DNA from: DATLBA01 sp035527275
GTDB taxonomy: Bacteria > Planctomycetota > Phycisphaerae > FEN-1346
DNA: 35,494 nucleotides
Direction of reading: 5' to 3'
Assembly (NCBI GenBank): GCA_035527275.1
Contig: DATLBA010000045.1
Location: 1 to 35,494 of the forward strand
Shown one piece after another: positions 14,370 through 21,536 of this stretch (position 1 is its first letter; every line of letters starts with the position of its first letter). The notes under the pieces were generated by a model. The model had not been told where the DNA came from and did no database searches. It was given only the letters and a program-made list of their open reading frames with translations. The position numbers and the translations under genes are program-made.

Positions 14370-17300
14370 GTGAACTCGTACCGAATCTTGTTGGCTGTCG
14401 GTGTCGCAGGGGTTCTGGTCGGCGTCGTGGCGGTCGCTGTCGCCGCCCAAGCAGAGGATGCCACAACACTGTTGCGCGAGGCCGAGAAACTCCACAAACT
14501 CCACAAGTATGACGCCGCACTCAAACGGCTCGACCGGATCGACCGCGACACCCTTGGCTTCTGGGACAAGGGGAAGCACGACTCGCTCCTTGAAAAGAGC
14601 CGAAAGGCGGTCGAGGCGAAGGCCGCGGACCAGGGAGCCTTCGTCCAGGGTAAAGAAGCCCTTGAGGAAGGGCGCCTGGCGACGGCCGTCGAACAACTGA
14701 AGTCGGCGGCCAATAGCCCCTACCTGGATGAGCGGGAACGCGACCAAGCCAAGGGGCTTCTCCAGGTGGCCGAACAGCGCCATCGGGGGGCCCAGGAAAA
14801 GGCCAAAGCCCTCCTGGATCGCGCGAAGGGGGCCTTGGCGGGCGGCCGGACGGAGGAGGCCCGCGACAGGGTCAAAGAGGTCCGGTCGATGGACGTTAAC
14901 CTCGGCTGGTTCGAGCGGACGGCCCTCTCGGGCTTGGAGAAGAAACTGGCCCAGGCGCCGGCTCCCGAGGCCCCCGCCGAGGAGGCCGCCGTCGCAGAGG
15001 AAGAGGCAGAGATGGCCCCCGTCGTCGTGGCGGAGGAGACGGAACCCGCCGAAGAAGCCCGCGCCGAGGAGCCTCTCGTCGAAGCGCCAAAGGAGGCGGC
15101 TGAACGACGAACCCTTGCCCAGCAAGCCCGGCGCGCCGAAGCCGAGGAGGAGATCCGCCTCGGCGAGATGGCTTTGGCGGACCATGAATACACCAAGGCG
15201 AAAATCCATTTCACGCGCGCCATGGACCTGTGGCCCCAGAATGAGCGGGCCAGGCAGGGACGCGACGAGGCAATGAAGCGGCTGGCCGAGCGCGAGGAAC
15301 CCGTTATCGGCCGGATCCGGACGAGCCGGGATATCGAAAGGCAGCGGATAACGGCCAATGTGCAGGAGTTGCTGGCCGAGAGCGAGCGGGCCAGGCGGAA
15401 GGCCGAGACGCCGGACCAGTTGAACGAAGCGCTGCGGCCGCTGGCCCACGCCGACCGCCAGATCGATTTGGCGCGCGTCCTTTCGCCCGAGGAAGCGGAG
15501 CGGCTTCGCGAAGAGGTTTACGTGATGCGAAGGCAGGTCCTCGCCCAGAAAGAGGAGGCCGAGGTCCTCCGGCGCCGGCGCGCCGAAGCCGAGGCCGCCG
15601 ACGCCGAGGCCGACCGCATCCGGCAATACGAGATAGAGCAGCAGCGTAAGGTTCAGCAGTTGTGGGAGCGGACGACCGAACTTCGCCGCTCGATGCAATT
15701 CGCCCCCGCCATCCAGGTGCTCGACCGGCTCATCGCCATCGACCCGCTGGACGAGCGCGCCCGCCTGTGGAGGGACGACCTGTTGTATCTGGAGTCACAG
15801 GCGCGGCAGGTGGACCTCCGCAAGGTGCGGAAGACGGGGGCCGTCGAAGCCATGGCGGACCTGGAGGAAGCCGCCACCCATCCCGGCGAGGAGGTCAACG
15901 GCGTCAAGACCTTCCTGCGGTATCCGCAGCCGAAGACCTGGAAGGAATTGACCGACTTCCGCCGCGAATTCACCAGGGTCGTTTCGGCCGAGCCCGAGGC
16001 GGTCGCCGAAACCCGCCGCCTACTACAGGAAAAGATCGACTTGGACTTCGAACACACCAGCCTGGACAACGTCCTGAGATTTATCAGCGAGGTCGAGCGC
16101 GGTCTGAACATCGTGCCCGACCCGGACCTCCAGGTCCAGGGCATCGACCTCTCGACGCGCGTCGTCGATTTGAAGGTCAAGGGGGTGTCGGTCGAGGAGG
16201 TAATGAACCTGATCCTGGGGGCGGAACTCGGCTACAAGGTCGAAGCGGGCTACATCCTGGTGACCACGCGGGAAAAACTTCAGCAGAACCTGCCGATCGT
16301 GACCTACCCGGTACAGGACTTGGTGGCCCGGATTCCGGATTTCTCCGGCATGGCGCCGCGGTTTGACCCCGGCGATATCACCCAGGCCGCGGCGGGCGGG
16401 GTGGCCGGGGGGGGCGGTTTCGGCGAACTGTTCGGCGCCGGCGCAGCAGCAGAAGAAGAGGAGGTCATCGGCCCGGATGAACTCATGGACATCGTCAAAC
16501 GCAACGTCAACAATATGTCCGACCCGGATGTCGCCGCCTGGACGGATGAGGGCGGACCCGCCGCCATCGATTATATGAACGGCCTCCTCGTCACCACCCA
16601 GACACGCCGGGGCCACGAGCGCATCGCGGACCTCCTGGAAATGTTGCGCCGCGAGCGGGCCATCATGATCAGCGTCGAGGCCCGCTTCGTGCGGGTCACC
16701 GACGAGTTCCTCCAGGATATTACCCTGGACGTGGACGTGGCGCTTCCGTCCTCCCACCACTTCGACCCCGCCGGCAACGCCGTCGTGGACCCGGGGGCCG
16801 TCGCCTCCGGGAGCGCCTATGGTACGCTTCCCGGCATTGCCACCACCCAATACGGTCAGCCGATCGTCGTTTCCAGCACCGGCTCAAACGGGTTAGGCAC
16901 CTCGACCTTGCTGTCTCTGGCCGGGACGTCTTTCGCCGACTTCACCGCGAGTGAGGGCGGGCTTGCTGTCAGCGGCGTTTTCCTCGACAGCGTCCAGGTC
17001 GGGTTCCTCCTGCGGGCCATTCAGGCCGATGTGCGCTCGACGATGCTCTTTGCCCCGCGCATCACGCTTTACAACGGCCAGCGCGCCTACATTGCCGTCG
17101 CTCAGGTGGAGTCATACATCGCGGACGCCGAACCGGTGGTTTCCGAGTATGCCGTCGGATGGAACCCCATGATCGGCAGCCTCCCGTCCGGGTCAACGTT
17201 GGACGTCAAGGCCACAGTCAGCGCCGACCGCCGCTACGTCCAGTTGGACCTTCGCCCCCAGGTGGCGGACATCATCCGCTTCGACACAACGGTGGTGGAG

Positions 17301-17606
17301 GCGTATGCCGCCGGCGCGGCCTCACCCGCCCAGATCACAATCGACCTTCCGGTCGTGGCGGTCCAGGAAGTGATGACCACCGTGAGTGTGCCGGATGGCG
17401 GCACGCTCCTTCTAGGCGGCAGCAAACGGTTCACCGAAACGGAAGCCGAAACGGGCGTTCCGCTCCTCTCGAAGGTTCCCATCCTGAAGCGACTTTTCAG
17501 CAACCGGGCGAGCCTGCGGTACGCAAGGAACCTCCTGATCCTCATCCGCCCGAAAATCATCATTCAGGCCGAGGAGGAACATCGGCTCGGTTACGACAAC
17601 TTCTAG
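14370..17606 (+). CDS. Secretin (GspD/PilQ superfamily) with long N-terminal helical region
   Basis: 1078-aa outer-membrane channel protein. It starts at GTG with AAGGAGG 8 bases upstream. A signal peptide covers about residues 1-28 (ILLAVGVAGVLVGVVAVAVAAQA). Residues about 30-540 are helical and Glu/Arg/Ala-rich with TPR-like repeats (AEKLHKLHKYDAALKRLDRI; APAIQVLDRLIAIDPLDERA) and a coiled coil. A secretin N-domain follows at about 550-640 (DLDFEHTSLDNVLRFIS...LGYKVEAGYILVTT), then a Gly-rich stretch. The secretin core is at about 760-1065: SVEARFVRV, then VSVPDGGTLLLGGSKR and VPLLSKVPILKRLFSN, the family signature near the C-terminus. Secretins are usually 600-750 aa, so the N-terminal extension is unusual. 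Last gene of the cluster; extension ATPases and pilins are not in the window. Confidence 0.92.
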   Translation: MNSYRILLAVGVAGVLVGVVAVAVAAQAEDATTLLREAEKLHKLHKYDAALKRLDRIDRDTLGFWDKGKHDSLLEKSRKAVEAKAADQGAFVQGKEALEEGRLATAVEQLKSAANSPYLDERERDQAKGLLQVAEQRHRGAQEKAKALLDRAKGALAGGRTEEARDRVKEVRSMDVNLGWFERTALSGLEKKLAQAPAPEAPAEEAAVAEEEAEMAPVVVAEETEPAEEARAEEPLVEAPKEAAERRTLAQQARRAEAEEEIRLGEMALADHEYTKAKIHFTRAMDLWPQNERARQGRDEAMKRLAEREEPVIGRIRTSRDIERQRITANVQELLAESERARRKAETPDQLNEALRPLAHADRQIDLARVLSPEEAERLREEVYVMRRQVLAQKEEAEVLRRRRAEAEAADAEADRIRQYEIEQQRKVQQLWERTTELRRSMQFAPAIQVLDRLIAIDPLDERARLWRDDLLYLESQARQVDLRKVRKTGAVEAMADLEEAATHPGEEVNGVKTFLRYPQPKTWKELTDFRREFTRVVSAEPEAVAETRRLLQEKIDLDFEHTSLDNVLRFISEVERGLNIVPDPDLQVQGIDLSTRVVDLKVKGVSVEEVMNLILGAELGYKVEAGYILVTTREKLQQNLPIVTYPVQDLVARIPDFSGMAPRFDPGDITQAAAGGVAGGGGFGELFGAGAAAEEEEVIGPDELMDIVKRNVNNMSDPDVAAWTDEGGPAAIDYMNGLLVTTQTRRGHERIADLLEMLRRERAIMISVEARFVRVTDEFLQDITLDVDVALPSSHHFDPAGNAVVDPGAVASGSAYGTLPGIATTQYGQPIVVSSTGSNGLGTSTLLSLAGTSFADFTASEGGLAVSGVFLDSVQVGFLLRAIQADVRSTMLFAPRITLYNGQRAYIAVAQVESYIADAEPVVSEYAVGWNPMIGSLPSGSTLDVKATVSADRRYVQLDLRPQVADIIRFDTTVVEAYAAGAASPAQITIDLPVVAVQEVMTTVSVPDGGTLLLGGSKRFTETEAETGVPLLSKVPILKRLFSNRASLRYARNLLILIRPKIIIQAEEEHRLGYDNF

Positions 17607-17648
17607 CGGTAAGCGCCGCCCGAGAGGCGGGTCGTGGCTAAAACAAAT

Positions 17649-17679
17649 GCGGAGGACCCGCCTTAGGCGGGCCCTCCGC
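17649..17679. terminator. Bidirectional hairpin terminator between secretin and dnaK
   Basis: Stem GCGGAGG/CCTCCGC continued, after an A/C mismatch, by CCCGCC-TTA-GGCGGG. T-rich sequence follows on the minus strand (ATTTGTTTTAG) and weakly on the plus strand (CATTTTG), so it can end both convergent genes. Its core matches the hairpins inside the altered tRNA-Pro at 1364-1380. Confidence 0.75.
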
Positions 17680-17719
17680 GCTGTCATTTTGCTCGTGGCT
17701 CGAAGGCCGTGGCTCGCGG

Positions 17720-19645
17720 CTACTCCTTCACTTCGTATTCGGCGTCGATGACGTCATCGTCACCTTCGGTCTTGCCTTCAGCGGTGCCGCCCGGCCGGCC
17801 GGCGCTTGCGCCTTGGGCGCTTTCGGCCTGCTGATAGAGCATCCGGGCCAGGGAGTGCGACGCCTGGTTCAGAGCCTCGACGGCGCGGTCGATGCGGGCG
17901 ACGTCATCGCCCTGGATGGCTTCCTTGACCTCCTTGATGGCGTCCTCGATGCGTTTGCGGTCGTCGGCGCCCAGTTTGTCCCCGTGTTCTTTGAGCGTGT
18001 TTTCGGTGCTGTAGACGAGGGCGTCGGCCTGGTTGCGTTTGTCGACGAGCGTGCGGAGTTTCTTGTCCTCTTCGGCATGGGCTTCGCCCTCCTTTTTCAT
18101 CTTTTGGACCTCTTCGTCGGAGAGGCCGGACGACTGTGTGATGACGATCGACTGTTCCTTGCCGGTGCCGAGGTCCTTGGCGGCGACGTTCAGGATGCCG
18201 TTGGCGTCGATGTCGAAGGCCACCTCGATCTGCGGCATGCCGCGCGGTGCCGGCGGGATGCCCGCCAGTTGGAACCGGCCGAGCGTGCGGTTGTTGCGCG
18301 CCATGGGCCGCTCGCCCTGAAGGACGTGGATCTCGACGGTCGTCTGATTGTCGGCGGCGGTGGAGAAGATTTCCTTCTTGCCCGTCGGGATGGTCGTGTT
18401 GCGTTCGACGAGCGTGGTCATAACGCCGCCGAGCGTCTCGATGCCGAGGGTGAGGGGGGTCACATCCAGCAGGACAATTTCCTTGTCCTCGAACTCGCCG
18501 GCAAGGATGGCGCCCTGAATGGCGGCGCCGACGGCGACGACCTCGTCCGGGTTGACGCCCTTGTGGGGTTCCTTGCCGAAGATGCCTTTGACGAGTTCCT
18601 GGACCATGGGAATCCGGGTTGAGCCGCCGACCAGGACGACCTCGTCCACCTGAAGGTTGTCCGTCTTGAGTTTCGCCTTGGCGTCTGCGATGCATTCGTT
18701 CGAGGGCGTGTGGCAGCGTTCGACGAGGTCTCGGACGAGTTCCTCGAACTTGGCGCGCGTGATTTTCATCGTCAGGTGTTTGGGGCCGCTGGAGTCGGCG
18801 GTGATGAACGGCAGGTTGATGTCCGTCTCGAGCGTGCTGGAGAGTTCGCACTTGGCCCGCTCGGCCGCCTCCTTGAGCCGCTGCAGAGCCAGGTGGTCGT
18901 CCCTGAGGTCAATGCCGCTCCCTTTCTTAAACTCGTCGGCGATATAATCGATGACGCGCTGGTCGAGGTCGTCGCCGCCCAGGTGCGTGTCACCTTTGCT
19001 GGCCGCCACCTCGAAGACGCCTTCGCCGACATCGAGAATCGAGATGTCGAACGTGCCACCGCCGAAGTCGAAGACGGCAATCTTCTCATTTCTCTTGGAC
19101 TCCAGGCCGTAGGCCAGGCTGGCGGCCGTGGGTTCGTTGATGATCCGGACGACATCCAAACCGGCGATGGCCCCGGCGTCCTTGGTGGCCTGGCGCTGCG
19201 AGTCGTTGAAGTAGGCGGGAACGGTGATGACGGCCTTCTGGACCTCCTCGCCGAGATAGTCCTCGGCGGTTCGCTTCAAGTCCTGGAGGATCATGGCCGA
19301 GATTTCCGGTGGCGTATAATCCTTGCCGCGCACCCCCACCTTGAGCAGTTCATCCGGCCCGCCGACGATCTCGTAGGGGACAAGTTTCTCCTCCTCCTTG
19401 ACCTCGTTGTGGCGTCGGCCCATGAACCGCTTGATCGAGGAGATGGTATTGCGCGGATTGGTAATGGCCTGGCGCTTGGCGACCTGGCCGACCAGGCGCT
19501 CCCCCTTGTCTGTGATGGCCACCACCGAAGGCGTAATCCGGTTCCCCTGGGCATTCTGGATGACCGTGGTCTTGTCACCTTCCTGGACGGCCACGACGGA
19601 GTTTGTGGTCCCGAGGTCGATGCCGATAATCTTCTTGGAAGCCAT
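17720..19645 (-). CDS. dnaK: Chaperone DnaK (Hsp70)
   Basis: 641-aa ATP-dependent chaperone, close to the usual 630-645 aa. The nucleotide-binding domain (about 1-385) starts with IGIDLGTTNSVVAV and contains VPAYFNDSQRQAT, INEPTAASLAYG, FDFGGGTFDISIL and VVLVGGSTRIP. The substrate-binding domain follows with DVTPLTLGIETLGG and PPAPRGMPQIEVAFDIDANGI. The helical lid ends in the conserved acidic tail DDVIDAEYEVKE. ATG 19645 is chosen because it fits the family N-terminus and has AAGGAG just upstream; the frame extends 31 codons further back without support. It is a lone gene: no grpE, dnaJ or hrcA is adjacent and no CIRCE element is seen. A promoter candidate lies at 19790-19818. Confidence 0.98.
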   Translation of the reverse strand: MASKKIIGIDLGTTNSVVAVQEGDKTTVIQNAQGNRITPSVVAITDKGERLVGQVAKRQAITNPRNTISSIKRFMGRRHNEVKEEEKLVPYEIVGGPDELLKVGVRGKDYTPPEISAMILQDLKRTAEDYLGEEVQKAVITVPAYFNDSQRQATKDAGAIAGLDVVRIINEPTAASLAYGLESKRNEKIAVFDFGGGTFDISILDVGEGVFEVAASKGDTHLGGDDLDQRVIDYIADEFKKGSGIDLRDDHLALQRLKEAAERAKCELSSTLETDINLPFITADSSGPKHLTMKITRAKFEELVRDLVERCHTPSNECIADAKAKLKTDNLQVDEVVLVGGSTRIPMVQELVKGIFGKEPHKGVNPDEVVAVGAAIQGAILAGEFEDKEIVLLDVTPLTLGIETLGGVMTTLVERNTTIPTGKKEIFSTAADNQTTVEIHVLQGERPMARNNRTLGRFQLAGIPPAPRGMPQIEVAFDIDANGILNVAAKDLGTGKEQSIVITQSSGLSDEEVQKMKKEGEAHAEEDKKLRTLVDKRNQADALVYSTENTLKEHGDKLGADDRKRIEDAIKEVKEAIQGDDVARIDRAVEALNQASHSLARMLYQQAESAQGASAGRPGGTAEGKTEGDDDVIDAEYEVKE

Positions 19646-19789
19646 TGTGCTGCTCCTTTCGGTATTGAGCCATCCGGCGGGAATCGGCCGCCTGCGGCCG
19701 CGGACTTTCCCCGCAAATGATGGTTCCGCAAAACCCATGCCACAGCCGCTCGGCGCTGCGACATGGGCTTCAGAAGGCCCAGAACATTC

Positions 19790-19818
19790 ATTTTAGCGGC
19801 TTTCGTCGGGGAATACAA
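19790..19818 (-). promoter_or_regulatory. dnaK promoter
   Basis: On the minus strand, -35 TTGTAT (19813-19818), a 17-nt spacer and -10 TAAAAT (19790-19795). It would give a leader of about 135 nt containing an imperfect hairpin with CCCATG/CATGGG arms. It does not match the sigma-32 consensus. Confidence 0.45.
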
Positions 19819-19920
19819 GCGGCGGCTTTTACCCGAGGCTGCCATTCCGACAGGTCGCGCCGGACGACCGGCATCCGCGCTGCCGTTTTGGCAATCCTTC
19901 CCGCATCAGAGGGAAAACGG

Positions 19921-19950
19921 TTGACCCGCGCGAGTCCCGCGTCATATAAG
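19921..19950 (+). promoter_or_regulatory. Promoter placed for a leaderless mRNA
   Basis: -35 TTGACC (19921-19926), an 18-nt spacer and -10 TATAAG (19945-19950). The ATG of the next gene is at 19958, only 7 bases after the -10 box, so transcription would start at or next to the start codon. Confidence 0.55.
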
Positions 19951-19957
19951 GGCCCTC

Positions 19958-20734
19958 ATGAACCGTGGGTGGGCATATTTCGTCACGCTCTGCTTGGCGG
20001 TCGGGGCCTTTGGGGGGTCGGGGTGCGCCCTGCCCTTCGCCATCTGGCCGGAACTGCCGACCGGCCTGGGCCGGACGCTCCCCGTTCGCGATCCGCAAGG
20101 CCGACCGGTTTCCGACGGCTACGTTTTATTACGGGTATATGAATACGACGGCGCAGGCGTGGCCGAAGGGGACCGCAACGTTCGCAACCAGCAGGTGTTT
20201 GACGCGGCGTTCGCGTGTCGGCAGCCGATTCGGGTCAACGTGCCGGCCAAAACCGTGAAGCGATACCGGTTGGTGCACATGAAGGCGCTGCCGATTGGCG
20301 ACGACGGCACGGTCCCCGTGCCGCCCATGCTCCAGGCAGGGACTCTTTGGCTGGTGCCGAAAATGGAGAAGGCGAAGGAGGGGGTGCATCGGCGGGTCCA
20401 TTTCGCCGAGGTCCAGGCGTTGGCGCGCGGCCGCCCCCCCGGCGAACGGTGTGAACTGAACTGGGGGCTGAAAGAGTTACATTTGGCGGACCGGCCGGCG
20501 CCGCTCGTCTGGCGCCGGGAACTGGAATCGGCGCTAATGGACATGGAGCGGGCCGCCGTTGAGGCCTTCGTCGCGGCCGAGTTCGTCGAGGAAGAGTTGG
20601 GGCGGCTGAAGGCGGACCATCCCGAAGCATTCGTGCCCGACGGCGTCGGAACGGGTCCGAACGGTCGAATGCCCGCGCCGCCGCCCGGCGAGGCCGGCGA
20701 ATTTTACGAAGATACAGAGATAGAGATGCCATGA
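19958..20734 (+). CDS. Exported protein of unknown function, possible lipoprotein
   Basis: 258 aa. The N-terminus (YFVTLCLAVGAFGGSGC) is a signal peptide ending in GGSGC; the Cys at 23 could be lipidated, but the -3 residue is Gly rather than Leu, so the lipobox is poor. The next segment, LPVRDPQGRPVSDGYVLLRVYEYDG, resembles a carboxypeptidase-regulatory-like beta domain in which a 'property of the form X' strand precedes a variable loop. The rest is mixed, with a helical stretch rich in Glu and Ala (about 190-225) and an acidic, Pro-rich tail. I do not recognise a family. Its stop overlaps the ATG of the next membrane TPR gene (ATGA), so they form an operon, probably together in the envelope. 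It is divergent from dnaK. Confidence 0.7.
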   Translation: MNRGWAYFVTLCLAVGAFGGSGCALPFAIWPELPTGLGRTLPVRDPQGRPVSDGYVLLRVYEYDGAGVAEGDRNVRNQQVFDAAFACRQPIRVNVPAKTVKRYRLVHMKALPIGDDGTVPVPPMLQAGTLWLVPKMEKAKEGVHRRVHFAEVQALARGRPPGERCELNWGLKELHLADRPAPLVWRRELESALMDMERAAVEAFVAAEFVEEELGRLKADHPEAFVPDGVGTGPNGRMPAPPPGEAGEFYEDTEIEMP

Positions 20735-21288
20735 CGCACCCCCCGGCACATCCGGTTTGGGTCTGGCCGGCCAATCTCCTGGTTCCGGGAGCGGGGCACG
20801 TTATGGTTGGCCGGGTCCTCGCTGGTGCGCTTTACGCCCTTGTGTGGGGCGGGGCGTTGGGAGGTCTGCTTCTTATTGTTATCTTTCGGGCCGACCGCGC
20901 GGCTTCCTACTGGCCCGTTTTTTTTGCGGCTGCGGCCATCGTTTTTTACGCGGCGCCCCAGGTGGACCTGATGGTGAGGCTTCGGGCCGACAAGCGGTTC
21001 TCCGGCGGTGAAGAACGCGACCAATGGTTCAAGTCGGCCCTGGCTGCGCACCTCCAGGGGCGGCTCGAAGAGGCCGAGTCCATCTGCAAGGACCTGTTGA
21101 AGGCGGACCCCGACGACGTGGAGGCGACGCTTCAGTTGGCGTCGGTCGCGCGGCGCCGGGGTGACGCCGCTGCCGCGCGGGCCTACCTTGCGCGGGCCCG
21201 CTACCTCGATGATGAAGGGCGCTGGGACTTCGAGATTGAGCGAGAACTGGCGTCCCTCGGGCGGCCCGCCGCGTCGCCCGCCAAGTGA
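20731..21288 (+). CDS. Membrane protein with C-terminal TPR repeats
   Basis: 185 aa. Two to three hydrophobic segments are visible: VWPANLLVPGAGHVMVG (re-entrant or amphipathic), ALYALVWGGALGGLLLIVIF, and SYWPVFFAAAAIVFYA. A cytosolic helical part follows, with a TPR-like pair: WFKSALAAHLQGRLEEAESICKDLLKADPDDVEA and LQLASVARRRGDAAAARAYLARARYLD. TPR pairs of this kind hold protein partners. The ATG overlaps the stop of the exported protein gene by 4 bases. It is followed after 250 bases by clpC, which has its own promoter. The function is unknown; a scaffold for the exported partner is one possibility. Confidence 0.75.
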   Translation: MTHPPAHPVWVWPANLLVPGAGHVMVGRVLAGALYALVWGGALGGLLLIVIFRADRAASYWPVFFAAAAIVFYAAPQVDLMVRLRADKRFSGGEERDQWFKSALAAHLQGRLEEAESICKDLLKADPDDVEATLQLASVARRRGDAAAARAYLARARYLDDEGRWDFEIERELASLGRPAASPAK

Positions 21289-21424
21289 CTTGTCCGTGGC
21301 ATTCTGCTCGAAAATCCCCCAGTTGGGGGCCGCAGGGCCGGTTTTGCTGCGGCTGAGGGCGGATTCTGACGATAAACCAAACGGCCCCAGGACCGCTTTC
21401 CATACCCCCGGCACATTTGTCGGC

Positions 21425-21453
21425 TTGAACAGCGGCACCTCGGGTGCTAGAAT
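21425..21453 (+). promoter_or_regulatory. clpC promoter
   Basis: -35 TTGAAC (21425-21430), a 17-nt spacer and -10 TAGAAT (21448-21453). The leader before clpC is about 77 nt. The gap before it (21289-21424) shows only a short CCCCCA/TGGGGG hairpin at about 21315-21329. No CtsR-type heptad repeat operator is seen. Confidence 0.6.
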
Positions 21454-21536
21454 AGAGAGAACAGAAGGCAGGGGCCTCCCGGCTGATCGGTGGCCGAAAG
21501 ATGGTCGGGACCCGGCCGTAGCGTGAGGCGCAGGCG

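Noticed and set aside
19646..19957. CIRCE heat-shock operator before dnaK
   Set aside because: No TTAGCACTC-N9-GAGTGCTAA or near match is present on either strand in the gap.
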